A stretch of 64,000 nt of DNA, from contig CM121341.1 of NCBI GenBank assembly GCA_051530055.1, positions 9,114,001 to 9,178,000 on the forward strand, given 5' to 3'. The notes under the pieces were generated by a model. That model had not been told where the DNA came from, did no database searches, and saw only the letters and a list, made by a program, of their open reading frames with translations. The position numbers and the translations under genes are program-made. Shown in pieces: positions 22,173 to 36,500 of the stretch. The DNA comes from Neoechinorhynchus agilis (Eukaryota; Acanthocephala). Positions within the stretch are counted from its first letter, which is position 1. Each line of letters begins with the position of its first letter.

Positions 22173-22257
22173 CTGATGGTGAACCCACGGTGAGGTTCGT
22201 AGAGGACGTCTTTAATAACTATAATAATTTACAGGCTGTAGACTTCTAAACAATAAT
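22110..22257. mobile_element. MITE with about 20-bp inverted ends (AGAAGTCTTCA type)
   Basis: The left end ATTATTGTTTAAAAGTCTTC and the right end GACTTCTAAACAATAAT are inverted repeats; the interior has AGAGGACGTCTTTAATAA. The same layout occurs at 43307-43498, and the interior at about 52890. The left end is also the end of each 420-bp tandem unit, so the array appears to have grown next to this element. Confidence 0.65.
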
Positions 22258-24250
22258 CCTAATCGATTAATGTCCATTTCAGAATCCTTACGATTTCCGC
22301 TTACAAAAGGTCCCCGTTCCTAGAAATACTCTATATTGATCATTATTTAGTTATTTTAGTATTTTCTTATAAAATCCAGTGAGTTTTTGACAAGAAGTTC
22401 GGTTCCATTTTAGATTTAATAGTTCGCATCCCTGTTAGTTTTTATAACTTCAACGTTTAATCATCGTTGTTGCTTCTTTTTAGGTGTGTAAACCGTCATT
22501 AAAATACCAAGATTAAAATTTCGCTAAAATTTTGGACTATATTTGCATGGTAAATAACCTTTTTGTAATAATGTTTCACATTTTGTTTGATTATAGAAAA
22601 TGCTCCCGTAGCATTTCCTAAGGATATTAAAGAGCGGCTAAAAAATAAGTTCTTTAGCTTAATGAATATCTTTTCGCTTTTATGGCACCTTTTCGTCCAC
22701 AAACAACGACTTTTTTCGCATTATTTACTTAATGTTAAACTCTTAATAAAATCTAGCATTTATTTCAAGACATCGCCTATGAAAAGTACTCAGGCAGACT
22801 GTGAATCAATATGCTGATAAACCTCTTATTCTAACTACATTTCGTTCCACATATCGATCAAATCCTTTTGTAGACGAAGATGCGATCACCATTGGGGTTT
22901 TTTGATAACTGACACTTTAAAATGTTCCCTGTGTGAAATTTTAGAAACATTGTCCACATTGACACTTGATCATAATTTAAACAAATGATTAACCATGAGG
23001 ATTTCCTTAGTTCGTTATTTATGAGATTCCGACAAAACCCCTGAAGGTTTTCAGCAATGAAAGCACTTGGCATATTTTGATATTGTCAAAATCCGTATTG
23101 CGTTTTTCAGTTTTATCAGTGATATGAATAGTTTTGCAGCTATCTCATTGATTCCTCAACAAATTTATTTATCGCAACTAAGACAGTTTCGAAAGTAGAG
23201 AATCATTTAATCCGACAAGTCATATTTAGTTACAATCTTGTTTATAATCTTCTTATTTTCTGAACTTAAATATTATTTTAAAATCTATTTGATGGTTATA
23301 AAATTTCTCTTTAGAGAACGTATTGCTCTATTTTGCAGCAATCTAATGTTGGTCACACGACAAGGCGAGACTTTTCTTAGTTCGAGAATGTAAAATCAAA
23401 TTGTTTGTACAAACGTTAGTTCGTCTACTCAAAGACAATGGGTCCTTTCTTCACAAAAGGACCACCAATGACCATCGTAATGAAGCAGTCGTCCACGAAA
23501 ATCATCTAATCGTTTTTAAAAGTATTGCTTTCGAAAGCCGTTTTTATCAGTGCTTCGTCAACATCAAACTCACAGAGTGCATCTCATGACATCAAAACGG
23601 ATATTCATTGTTAGCTGCCATACGAAACTATTTGCTGGCAATGGTTCGTCGTAATTCAGAGATTCCTTTTCTTGGCACAAGAATCACTTCCATTAGCAGA
23701 GTGCTAATCGATTCTCTTCCAAAATACCAGAAACTTGGGTTGATCTCTCCTGAGTGCTTTCATGGCTCATTAATGTATTAGATTAAGAAAATGGGAAGAG
23801 AAATGGATTTTAGGGAAAGACCCTTCAATAACTGCAACATTATTGCTTCAAGTCTTTCAACAATTCGAGGTTAATAAGCTTTACAGTTACTTTAAGAACT
23901 TGCTCTTCAATTCACAAAGGAGCGCAATGAGCCTCAGTCTTTCATAAGACACATTATTCTTGGTGTAAATGAACGCATTTCTATACTAAGAGTCTATATA
24001 TCATCCAACAGTATATTTTATTCTTCTTTAATAATATTTCTCGCAATTAAAATTTTCGGTTAGTCACTTCGGACCACAGCCAGTCATCGTCCGGACATTC
24101 TACGAACTATGCTTCCACAAGACTAATGTCTCTACGTCGCTTTTTTATATGCAGACGGTCTTTAGTTGCCTCTGCGAAACAACTGATTTTTTTGATAGTT
24201 TTGATGTTGCTTTTTTGATTTATTGGATTATTGTTTTGCCAACCCACCCC
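22258..24250. other. 2-kb AT-rich region, no recognised gene
   Basis: Short frames at 22587-22817 and 23401-23589 lack splice context and recognisable motifs. I see nothing else supportable. Confidence 0.45.
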
Positions 24251-24254
24251 GGAT

Positions 24255-24375
24255 CTAAATTCGGTTGTTTTCGGGCGTAGAAAAATTAAAATGATTTTAT
24301 TTTTTAATTCCGAGATTTTGCAGGCACAAGCTTGTACGCCTTTTGATCAAGGTTGTTTTCGGAGGAAAATTCAAG
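24255..24375 (+). repeat. Dispersed repeat, copy C
   Basis: GGTTGTTTTCGGGCGTAGAA and CTTGTACGCCTTTTGATCAA relate it to the copies at 9.7 and 17.1 kb. Confidence 0.5.
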
Positions 24376-24848
24376 TTCGAAATTATCCAATGTGAAATAT
24401 CGGAAATAAATTAAGAAAATATTTGATTTATTTGAAATATTTCAAAGTGATAACCTCGCCTTATTAAGTCGAAAAAAACGTTTAAGCGACGACTAATGAA
24501 GCGAAGTTATCTCTTTCGAAATAGTTCAAATAAATTAAAAAAAAGCTATGCCCGGGGGATTATGCTAATCAAAACTATACCCTGATCATCCCGAAGGATT
24601 TTATGATTAATTTTTGTGTGTCTAACAGTGATGTGGGTCGTGCTTTTTAAAGTGTCCACCTTTTCAGTTAGCTTTTAAAGTCAACTTTTTGAAGGATAGA
24701 CACACACACACCTTCATTCCACAAAAAATAGAATACGTTATTATTTAAATGAAAATTCGTAGGATCCTTTCAAGCTACCTATCTTGTTGGATAACCACTA
24801 CAACTTTTTTTTAGTACTAAATATAAACCCATGCCGTAATGCTTTAAA

Positions 24849-26399
24849 TTAGAATAATCCACCATGAGCTACGGAACTAATTTCGCCCTTTTCGTTGCAT
24901 TTTGTAAGAATTTGATGTGGAACACCATATTCTTCATAATCAACCGATCCATCCTCGACCTCCTTTGGTCGATTAATCGTAATTCCGTTAGACATTGATG
25001 AATAAATATCACAGATCATATATTTGGCGCTTAGATAAAGCTGGAATCCATCGGTTTTATCAACACTGACAGTTGGAAGCTGTGCAGTTGTCTGTACTTG
25101 CACTGATTTACAATTAATGCAGTCAAGACTGCTTACAATGGTCGATTGAACGATGATGGCCACTTGCTCACATGAATCAATCGTTAGAGTGTTCATTTTC
25201 CCGCTCACTTTAAACGTTGCGTTCTTGCATTTGAATAAATATGCAGAATGCTTCATCTCATCGATGTTGATTTCAATCGGAGGATCATGTCGATCAACAT
25301 AGTATTCAACAGTTTTTCGATTATGTTCAATTCGCATTGATGGTTCCTTTTTAGCCGATCCACTGGTCACCTTTGGAGTGGGGCGTTTCACTAATGGTAT
25401 TGGTGGTGAAGTAGGAGACAACGCAGAAATAACTTCATTTCCTAACCACATTGGTTGTTCGGCGAAGTTCTCCTCTACAAACGAAATAAGACTTTTCAGT
25501 AATTTTAACCAACTCGTTATCCACATCTGATGTTTGGCTAGATACTCGCTAGATTTCTGAGCACTTAGAATTCTGTTTGTATAGAATTCACTGGCTCTCA
25601 TCATTTCAATCATGTAATTTACCATTGCCGACTGTTCACAGGTGAACCACCCGAATATTGATGCAGCGTCAGCTATAGCTTGGACGTGATCAAACGCTCC
25701 TTGTTTTGGTTTACATTTCTGTTTAAGTTGTTCAACGTGTTCAATGGACTTTTGAAGTGGTTCGAGAAGCGGTAGAAGTTGTTCGTTTGATTTGGGTTTT
25801 TCATATTTCACCACAAAATCGGTGATAAAAGTTCTTTGGAAATCGACCATTTTCTGAACATGTTTACCAGCTTCTTTAAGAACCTCAAATCCATCAATGG
25901 AATTGATAGCATCATTTTGTTTCAGGAATTCTTCACATGCTTTATCCACTTGATCCACGAATTTAGCTCTGTTTTCACCGACTATTTGATTGTTAGTTTT
26001 CGCCTCTGGCGTTTTGAATTGGCTCAAAGCAGCTTCGATTTGATTAGCAAGGCGATCAAGTCTCAATAGAACCGCGTCCATTTCTGAAGCAACTGAAACG
26101 ATTACGGTTGTTTAGTGTGTGTGTGCGATGCCTTAGGAAGAGAGCGAGAGGTATAGCGTTGGTTTCAGCGGAGAGACGAAGACAGAGAATGTGTAGAAGC
26201 GATTAGAATTTGCGTACCCACCACGTTCGTTTTCATCATGTTTCCGATATCTGTCGCTATTTTCCTCGGTCTCACTTGTAACAGTTACATTATCGTTCTC
26301 CTTCAAATCCGGCACTGAGTGATGTTGCTCCTCTGATTTTTCACGATTAGTGCCACCACCCAGAAGCCATTTTGTTGAACCAACGATTGCGCTATACAT
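24849..26399 (-). CDS. cap: Adenylyl cyclase-associated protein (CAP)
   Basis: CAP binds actin and cofilin-actin and recycles actin monomers in the cytoplasm. Exon 2 (24849-26092) holds the whole core: an amino-terminal oligomerisation motif (VLLRLDRLANQIEAAL), the helical folded domain, a short proline stretch (SPTSPPIPLVKRP) and the beta-helix CARP domain (PPIEINIDEMKHSAYLFKC, VSVDKTDGFQLYLS). Exon 1 (26222-26399) encodes MYSAIVGSTKWLLGGG and an acidic linker. It joins in phase 1 through a GTGGGT donor and a GTTTCAG acceptor to read NER-VASEMDAVL. The total is about 473 aa, normal for the family; an alternative start at the Met at 26078 would give 410 aa. The proline/WH2 region is short for the family. 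The intron is 129 nt. Confidence 0.92.
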
Positions 26400-26597
26400 C
26401 TCTTCTCAAGCACTCGGGAGGCGATTGCAAGAAAGGTAGAGGAAACGCGTCAGTTGCTCTTTTTTTGAGCGACACAGAAAATGGAGACAAAAATGGGGAA
26501 TACAATGTTTTCCTAAGAATGTAAAAGACAAATACACTTTAAAACCAATACCCAACTTAAAAAAAATACTTCACAATCCTAGCCTTTAGTATTCTAT

Positions 26598-29500
26598 ATG
26601 ATGAATCAACAAATATTATGCCAATTTGTGGCTCTCGGAAACCTCTTCAGTCTACTTGTAAACGGATTCTCACTTACACAAAATGAAAAACGAATCATTC
26701 GAAAAGGTAACGTACACTTTTTCTCTTTTTAAGCTTATAACAAAAAAAATTAGACCGATATTTCGAGTGTAAATGTGGCGCGTTCACGGATACAATATCA
26801 CTTCGGAATCTATCAATGATCACGTCCAATACTCATAGCCTCAAAGGTTCTGAATGTCGCTCAAATTACACTTGTCTAGGATACACCTGCACTCACATTT
26901 ACTCACCAAAACAAAGACGTGCATTCGGAGAATATGAGTTTATCAGCAGTTTCGGGTATGTAACAAGAAAGTTTTATAAACTCTTCGCAATGTCATTAGA
27001 ACTATCTAAGTGATCTGGAGGTTCTTTAGGCAACCATAATTCCCAAATAAGTCATTTTGATTTCTTTTTTGAGGGGTTTCGTTCGTTAGGTGCAAAAAAT
27101 GCATTTATCGATCAAAATCTGTTAGTGTTCAAGGTCTATTTGATTGAGCGGCCGAATTGAAACTTCTCAATGTATAAAACGACGTAGTGTCTTTGAATCG
27201 GCGTAAAATAAGTGTCTAAGATTATTAAAAAGATCTCAATTATTACTTCAAAAAGAATTGTATTTAAATATATCCCAAGCTAAACTTTTTTAAAATTCGG
27301 ATCTCTGCTTAAAAATCCACATTTAGATGCATAAATGTGACCGCTGCTGATTTATCATATTTCATCGCTTGCATGAACGATGACAATCGTGAATATATCG
27401 ATTGTTGTGCTGGTAATCATTGCAATGCCGCAACAAATGTCACTGCTAAAGTGTTGGATTATTTACTGGGAGCTGACCGAGATGGATTTTTGAACAATAG
27501 AGCATATGTAGTTCGTAAGGAAGCCGTTCCGGATAAAGGGGAAGTTCGCAGGCTTGGAATAATTGACCCCCGACCAAACTTTTTAAGCGTTCATTTTTGA
27601 AATCGTTTGTGGTTCGATCTATTGACGACCCATTGGAGTCCGTAAAGGTGGAACTTATACTCTTTCTTATATATATCAGTTATTTACTATATTTATTTTT
27701 GTTTGTCCATTCAGTGACAATAAATCCATCTATTTTTTAATTTTTATAGTTTACGATCTTTGTCTTTAAATGCATTACGTCGTTCGACTAACATTTTCAC
27801 TTCTAAATTCCGGTTCTTAAGCCAAAGTAATCCCATAAATGTAAAAAAGATAGTCCTCATAACATCACTCGTCCGCTTATCATGAGAATCCGAGTCTCCA
27901 AACAAAAAATCTAGTTATCTGAAACGGCTTCGGTAAGCGATGGTTTACTGTACTGATTATTTCAATCGTAATTCTTATCCTGTTCATCATATTGATTGGT
28001 AGTTGTACAAAACAAAACCCCATCTACGACTCAAGCTCGTTTAGTGCCGGTCAAAAAGTTATTAGGTTTTAATTTTTAGTTTCCTCTACTTAAAAAGAGA
28101 ACCATATACCATGTTTAGCGCTCTACTTCACCGTCGATGCCGATTTAAAGTTCATTCAAAAACAAACAATTTCATTCCGGTCAACAACCCACACCTCTAT
28201 GATAAATTGATACAAAAGGGTCATGATGGCATGTGTCCGCCGGTAGTGAACTCCAAACACGCTCCCGTCCCAGGGACACGGGAATTCGACGATCTCCTCG
28301 ACACAGCGAACCTTAACCAAGTCATGGAAGAGTTTTCAGGATCAGGATCCGGAGCTGGTCTTCCCTTACTTGTTCAAAGAACATTAGCACGTCAGATCCG
28401 ACTTGTTGAAATCATTGGAAAGGGTCGATTCGGAGAGGTATGGCTAGGAACATGGCACGATGACCCCGTTGCAGTTAAAATATTCTCAGCTCGTGATGAA
28501 CGGTCGTGGTTTAGAGAAACTGAAATTTACCAGACTGCTCTAATTAGACATGCAAATATTCTAGGATTTATTGCAGCCGATAATATCGATACTGGCGCTT
28601 GGACGCAATTGTGGCTAGTTACAGACTATTATCCGGACGGATCATTGTACGATTATTTAGTTAAACATGTTGTAACCGTTGAGACAATGCTCATAATGTT
28701 AACTTCAATCGCTACAGGCCTAAATCATCTTCATATTCAAATCGACGGATGTGAAGGTGCGTAAAATTGGTAGCTTTCGAAATGTGATAGAAATAGAAGG
28801 CAATTATTAATCCATTAGACTTACATGTAATTTCTCTCTCTCCTAAAAGGAAATATTGATAGATTTCTTCTCTTGTAATTTGCGCTTTGTTCATCATCAT
28901 CATAGTTATTGGCGCCATCAGATTATGAAATTTTCAATAAAGATTCCAAAACTATTTCCCCACATTTACTATCATATTGTAAGAAATCCTGGGAAAACTT
29001 TTGAAATACTCTTAGTGTTTTTAGAATCCTAACTTGAATGGACTGTTTGAATTAAACTCGTTATTTAGGATGAATCTCTTTTATCAACTTTATTGAGCGG
29101 TTTAGATAAGCCAGCGATTGCCCATCGAGACTTGAAAAGCAAAAACATTCTCGTGAAACCGGACTACACATGTTGTATCGCTGATTTCGGTTTGATTGGA
29201 AAATTCGATCGCACATTTTTTGATACTGCTTCCAAATAGGTCTCGCTGTCAAGCACGACGCTAGAAACAACAAAATTGATATTTTGCCAAACAGTAAAGC
29301 TGGAACCAATCGATATATGTCGCCTGAATGCTTACAAGGCAAACTTAACGTCAATTCATTCGATTCGTTCAAGCAATCGGACGTCTATTCATTGTCCCTT
29401 GTAATGTGGGAAGTTTGTTTTCGATGTGATGCGAATAACGGTAATGTCGTTCATTTACGGACTATTTAAAAAAATTGTGATCGTTTAGCTGGAAACGTAC

Positions 29501-29820
29501 CGGGATATTGTCCTCCCTATGGCGAGTACACTAACGCTGATCCTAGTTTTGAGGAAATTCGAGAAGTTGTATGTGCGAAGAAACTCAGACCAACCATTGA
29601 AACTACTTGGTTTCAGCACCCGGTTAGTCCTTCTCGCTCACTCCACACTCATCTTTTTTATATGCAGATCATCGGGAAGGTGGTTCGACTCATGAAGGAA
29701 AGCTGGTACGACGAACCAGCAGCACGATTATCTGCTCTAAGGATAAAAAAGACTTTAAATTTTGTTTTAACCGAACAACGTAGTGATTTTGGTGTTGGAG
29801 CCAATCGAATTCTTGTATAA
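26598..29820 (+). CDS. TGF-beta/BMP type I receptor serine/threonine kinase
   Basis: Membrane receptor that phosphorylates R-Smads after activation by a type II partner. Exons, phase-checked: 26598-26706 (signal peptide), 26754-26955, 27327 to about 27500 (end uncertain), 27938-28038 (membrane helix [17 protein letters not shown]), 28080-28756, 29106-29189, 29240-29440, 29489-29622 and 29668-29820. The ectodomain is Cys-rich and ends DCCAGNHCN, the family signature. Next come a GS box ([17 protein letters not shown]), P-loop [14 protein letters not shown] lysine, L45 loop [20 protein letters not shown] and DFGLAVKHD. The tail reads [11 protein letters not shown]. The GS box lacks the usual two threonines before SGSGSG and has two extra residues before LPLL. 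Introns are mostly 41-50 nt. I cannot choose between DAF-1 and SMA-6 orthology. Confidence 0.92.
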
Positions 29821-29994
29821 AGAATAGATCGCCGTAGATTGTATGTGGTGAAATCGTGTGGGTGTGTTTTGATCGACAATTCACCTTATTTTCTCCAAAT
29901 GTTCGATTTTTGTATCGACGTCAAAGTAAACGAACAAGTAGATGAAGGTTATTTTTTAACAATTAGATTTTCATTTCGTATTTTTTGATGCGGA

Positions 29995-30055
29995 TTTAGA
30001 TTGTGCCGAAATATCGGATTTAATAAATTCTTTTAATTTCGTACGCCATAGCAAA
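29995..30055 (+). repeat. Fragment of the CCGAAAT-CGGA-TTAATAAATT dispersed repeat
   Basis: GATTGTGCCGAAATATCGGATTTAATAAATTC here resembles GATTGTGCCTCCGAAATGTCGGACTTAATAAATTC near 60378, followed in both by a similar CGT(A/C)-(C/T)ATA stretch. Non-coding, between the converging receptor and unc-80 genes. Confidence 0.45.
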
Positions 30056-30511
30056 AATACTTAGTCGGTAGACTGCTTGAGTGAGGCAAACTTGAGCATC
30101 TAACGAGGCAAATTTGGAAAAAATCCAATTGCGCTTTTGTCGATTCTAACGACTTCTATATAGTTAATTTTAAGCTTTAGAAACTAAATAGGCCAACTTT
30201 ATCGTGCTAGACTGAGTTGTGTTTTATTGGTTAACAAGTGGTGAAGCAACTTGACCTCGAATTTATCTTTTCCGCAAAAAATTACTTTTATCTTTTATTG
30301 CGCTAATCTTAGACAACAGATTCATTATGATCACTTTGTGAGGTTTGCTGGCCTTGTCTCCTATGATGAATCCTATTGCAATCGTATGAAAGCTTTCTCA
30401 AACGGATTTACCTACAAACCTTGGTGTCTGAGGTGAAGCTCGTACAAAATCCATTGAGCTGTCACTTTCAATAGGCTAAAATTGTTTGAATTTTGCGGTT
30501 AAATATAAGTT

Positions 30512-33500
30512 TTAAATCGTTTTTACCATATAATCTCGCCTACTAAAAAGGCGCTCCTTTATCCTTGACTTTGCGCCAAGTCCTTTTGACCTTGAATGAA
30601 CTTTTCGATGAAAGGTGAAAGACGACGTAGTCGAGTCGTATAACGGTCCTCCTAAATGCCTTGAATCTGTTTCCTGCTCTGGATAAGTTGAACTAATTTG
30701 ATCTGATGTTGTCTCCTGGGTACTACTATGGGAAATATGGCCAATTGTTGTCTGTGTGGCCTTCTTTTGAATCTTCTTATGATAGCTTTCGAAAAGACCG
30801 GTGATCTTAGCCACGTCTATTTTCTGTATCTTTTTTTTCGTTGGTTTATGTCGCTTTCCATGAGATGGACCTGCTAAGCCTTGTCCTGTTTGCCTTCCAG
30901 TGCCATACACTGCGGCTGCAATCGATTTTTCTTCAAGTTTGCACTTCGATGGTCCATCGTGTGATTCTTGAGCAATCGAAGATGATCCTTGAGCTTAAAG
31001 GAGTTATTTTAGCTATAATGATGGACTTTATAATCTTGTACCGATCGATTGCTTTATTCGTTTAAGTTCATCCTTTAGACTGCTAAGAACCACAGATCGA
31101 TTTACGAATTTTACTTTACTATTGCCTTCCAGTCGTGATTCGAGCATCTTTAATCTTTCGATATCTATCGATCCGTCCATACCGAATGTTTGTATCTATT
31201 TCACATAGAATTTGATGTGTTATTTTCGTTATGATTGAAACCAACCATGTATTGCAGAGATGTTCGCATGAATAAAAATAAAGGATTCCGTGTGAAGATA
31301 ATAAATTCGACAAAAGCAAGGACTGAATCAATAGGCACTCCTTGCATTTGTCTAGTGAATAAGAGCTTTATACTATTGCTTAGTCTTGTCCAGTCCTTTT
31401 CCAAATATTGAGAATATCCCGTTATTATTATCTTTAATGCTAAAAAGGCGATTAAAAAATCGGATTTTCTCGAAAAAAAGAGAAATACTTTATGATTTTT
31501 TAGGAACTACATTTTCGAATAATACTAAATTTCAGTGTGATTCACAGATGTGCGAATTCAGAGCAAAAGTTTTATTTTCGAATATAAAATTAAAGCTCGA
31601 TTGTAGATGAGCACAAAATTGTCTAAAAATGTATACTTTACCTAATAGAGCAGTTCTAAACAAATGTTCCTTGGCTTGTTTTGTAGTTTTTTGTGTTATA
31701 TTGGTGGATAGAAGTGCTTCTCCGACAGTGAGGTGTTGTCTTTGAACTGAAAGGGCACTCGGGACTTTGCTTTGTGGTCTGATGACTTCAAGGACAGATC
31801 CAAGAATAAAGTGCACATCTTGGGTATTGAAGAATGGAGCATCTTTGAGATTGATTAGTTATAGTCTGTCGCTAAGAACGAACCTTTTCTATTGCTAACT
31901 GCCCAAAATAAAAGCGGAATTAGGAATTGAATATACAAATTGAGAACAGAGTTATTGCTGGCTAATAAAGCTCCATTTACCATCGGCTCGAGATTTGGAG
32001 TTTCCTGTTCATAACATTTTTAAATGACGAAAAAAAAAGAGAGGATATGAACCCTCAGTAAATGTAGATATCGCCCACTTAACTTTATTACGGCACACCG
32101 AAACGATTGGTCGTGGGCAGGTGGAGGCTCTATTGTTGTTCCTTCATTGAGTACCAATAAGATGCAGTTGGTCACGACGTTCTATCGACGAGGTTAGAGA
32201 AATAAAATAAAATTTTAAGCCAAAACTAACTCTGACTTGAGAATAATGTGCCAAGGATGGAAACTTTCCAAGTGTGGAGAACAAACCAGTCAATATACCT
32301 GCCATCGCGTCGAAATTTACATTCCTCTGTTAAAGAAATTTTCAGACTGTTCTTAGACTGATTACACAAACCTTGACGAAATTCAGTTTTATTACGGGCC
32401 TCTTTGTAGATTTACTGAAACATCTATCAACTCTTCTTAGCAGGTTAAGAAACGAAGGTCGAATCTCGTTCTCCCTCCAGTCTGTTGCTGGACACAAGTC
32501 TTGGAAATAACTGAAATAAGATGCAAAAGGAAACATTTGTGGAATTCATGATTATAAAATGATAATGTTCGCTATCATATTTCCTTTTGAAAATTTGTTA
32601 AAGAAATGTTTGCAATTTTCCCATAAATTATTTTAATTGTCATCAATTGAAATAATTTTGAAAAATCATCAACAAACAAATAAAAATAGCGAATATAGAT
32701 ATACCATTTAAATTATTAGATAATTAATGTTGATAAAACAACGAACCAGTAAGGCATTATAAAAACGAAGTTAGAACTGGTAAACTTTTTATCGAAAAAC
32801 CAATTTCACTGCATAGTAATTTGTCCATAAATTCAAGATACCTTTGTAGACCTTTACATGCCAAAGCTTGATGTTCATGTGCTCCCAACTTGAGAAGAAA
32901 CTGTGCCATTTCCGCAAGACGATTATGGGATTTAAAATCAAGAACTTCCGGTAAACGGAAAGTTCTGTCGTTCAATAGCTTGTAGATTTCATCGTATCTA
33001 TTAGTGGTCCATTTGACATAAGTCGAAACAATCGATAGAATTCGATCACGTGGAAGTCTTAATTCCTGCCCAATGTCCATACCATCATCCATTCCACGGA
33101 TCTTTTGTCTTGTAGTATCATCCAACCTTACGGACTCGTCTTCAATTGCAAAACTTGGTGAATGATTCGATTTCTTCGGTCCACGGTGGTACACAGGATT
33201 CTCGTGTTTAAGATTAACGAAGCCGCGACTGTTTTTGTGAGATACACAATGAATTATTAGGCGATAGCGAATTTATTCGCAAACCTCGATAAAGTTTCAC
33301 CGGCGGTTACAAGAGTGATCATAGATACCATTATGGTTTGAAGGTCTGCGATTTCCTTCTTTGCGTTCGCGATCGAGGGACGTTGATATGTTCGGTTCTT
33401 GAGGTGTTTTAAGAGACAAGGAAGGATGTAGTCGAGAATACCCTGTAAGTAATTAAAATGAAATAATCAATAAATACAAAATATTATGCGCTACCAATAT

Positions 33501-36500
33501 CTGGACTGATCTAGCTGCCGATGGAGCGAATGCAATCACAGTGACACAAATATTGATTGATGCAAGTGCATTAAACTGATTATCGTCTTCAGAATAGCAA
33601 AAATCCTGTATCAACTAAACGTTCAACAGTTCCCATGAATGAGTTTAACTCACAAGTGAAGTTATGTTCTTGTCCAATACCATTAACTGTAAAATGTCCC
33701 ATCGATCGACTAATTCCTTCTCGAACGACAGCAACAACTTACAAATTGTATCAGCGCCTTCTCGAGTCTTTTCTTAATGTATTGATTTCTAACGAATTTA
33801 ATGAACTTATACTCACAATTGGATCAAACATATTCTGGTCATCAGAATCGAGAAGCGAAGACAGACTACCAAATAACTAAAAAATTTAAAAAGTTTGCCA
33901 TAATTTTGTTGAACTAAATATTTAAAGATTTAATAATTGTGTCGAACGTTATATTAAGTTTATTTATCTATCAGGACTACAAATGTTTCAAGATTTCAGA
34001 AAACTTAAGTTTGACAATAACGTTTAATATAATGTTCGGTTTCCAACCCCAAAAAGACAAGAGTTTAGCTTTTTGTAAAAAACATTTAAGCGATAGCGGG
34101 TTTTAAGGAATTTTTTATATCAACTAATTTTAGACTTATTAAAACAAAATTAGAATCTAAAAACCTGCGTTTTGTTCTTTTACAAAAACATCAAAAGAAA
34201 CAATTAGAAAATCTAGATGACTGGACGAGATACAGATATCCCGGATATTTTTAAAAGTATTTAATGAAAAAATTGACCGTTCTTAGCGCAAAAAATAAGC
34301 ATTTTGGTGCAGCGGGGCAATGCGGCTAGCATTTTGGCCAGCGCCGATGAATAGGAGCGTTGATTAAACTATAAATTATGTATGCTTGCTTAAAAAAATT
34401 GAGAAGTAAAAAAATTTGATACCATTATTTCGCGGCATATCTTCGTGGATAAGTAAAATTTCGAACCTGTAAGATAAATGGAATCCGGTGAAGAATATAA
34501 AACTGTTTGCATGTAAATTCGACCGCTTGACAGAGACTCTTATTGCTTTGCGTTGAAGCATAAATTGCGAGAAGAGCTGGCAGGATGAGCATGTACCTAT
34601 TAAGAAATTTTCCAATAAATCAGCCAATGAAAAAAAATTGATATTACCCATTTATCTCAAAAATATGTTTAAAATACCGAGCAAGATTAATATAGGTAGC
34701 CATAATAAGTCGAATTAATGCATAGTTCTCCGAGTGAGTAAGCAGACTTCCACTAACGACATTGATGTGAATAGAAATATCGTAGATTGTCAAAGTGGCT
34801 GGATCCATGTTGAACAGAACCATTGTGAGAAGCTTTGAATCCGGAGTTGTTGGCTATAAAACTCAGAAGGGATCTTTACCTTGATCCAGCAGATCTTATG
34901 AGACACATCCAAATTCATAAGTTCTTGTTTCATAACCTTGAACGACATATCGTAGTCGGACTCTAAAGGTTTTCTTGGAAAACTCGGACATTTGAACAAG
35001 TCGTCAAATATTATTGAGGAAAGAATACGGATCTATATGAACATTGTAAGCTTGCTAAAAACCACGAGAAAGTACCTGATCATTTGGAATTGCGCTTAAA
35101 ATATTATTAATCAGCAATACTTTGCTAATTTCACCAATTTTAATTGAAAATGCCTTTATTCGATATTTTTAGGTGTTTAGCAAGAAAATAGAGGCAAATA
35201 CATACGACAACTTCCATTTTTTTATATGCTTCCTTTGTAGCAATATTTCGAAGTGACAGTTGCGGATAGATGTTTCGTTTGAAAAAATAAAAATCTCTAA
35301 CGTATGTCTCCGGTAACATAATTTGACCTTTTTTACATAAATAAATTGCCCAAAAAAGAAGGTTTTTAGACCTGTTTTATTATCCGTCAAATGACATTTA
35401 TCTTTCTTTGAATCAGGAATTCCGAAAAATACTCTACTTTCCTGAAGAACTGTATTGAATTTCATATCCTGAGTTCAATGATGGCTATGAAAAGGAATTA
35501 GAGAAATATTTACTTACATCTTGGACCATTATTTGAGTGGGGATTTGACTCATATCTAAGCCATTAACAATCACCTTTTTGGTTGTTGGAACTGACGCTG
35601 TTATCAGTATTGATAACTATTTGTATTTCAAGTAAATTTTATCTATTTTCTCCATGCATACCTCGCATTGCTCTTTACGCAGGAGCTGTTTAAAATCTTT
35701 CCAGGAAAAGTTCTTCACGTGTGGCATACACTATTTTTTAAACGTTTTTCAAGAAATTAAAAATTAAAAAAATACCATCCAGAGCAAAGATAAAGTTGCG
35801 TTCACGCAATCCGCATATCCTTCCGCTGGAGTTCGTACGAAATTCATTAAAAGTCCAAGCTTTTTAAAAATATCTTAATGTTTCTTTAAGCTATAAAGTA
35901 CTCACAAGACAATTAAAGAAAATATAAGCCGCTTGTGGAGGTATACTTATAAAATGAATGAATAATTTCTTCACTGTTTGCATGGCTTTTTTCTAAATTC
36001 CATTTTTTTTAATCTACAGCGATTATAATAGTAGAACAAACCGTTCGATCTCTATGAGTAACTTTCTCCATGAAGAACCGTGAGAATAAATGCGGATCTT
36101 CGACAAGACACGACCAAACAATCGATCGAGCCAATTCAGATACTAAAAATTAAAGTATTGCTTTTCAATAAGTCATAAAATTAACCTGTGCTTCCGTTCT
36201 TACAAATTTCCTCTTCATCTTCCAGTAAATTAACCAATGAGATTACAGCCCGACCAAGACTTGCCGGAAATGCTGGTTGTGCAACTTGTACAGTTTCTTC
36301 AAACATCATCTTTTCGTCCTCCAATTGTTCATCTTCCACCGCATCCGAAGTCACTTGTCCTCCCGTGCCACCACCACCACCGGCGCCGCCTCCACCGCCA
36401 CCGCCGCCGCCACCACCAGCACTAACTAATCCACCTGCGACATTTGCAGCAGCACTTTGAGCCGATTTTGTATAGTGCATGATGGTCTCCGACGATGCAC

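Noticed and set aside
36188-36460. Proline- and histidine-rich plus-strand frames
   Set aside because: Antisense of the UNC-80 poly-glycine exon.
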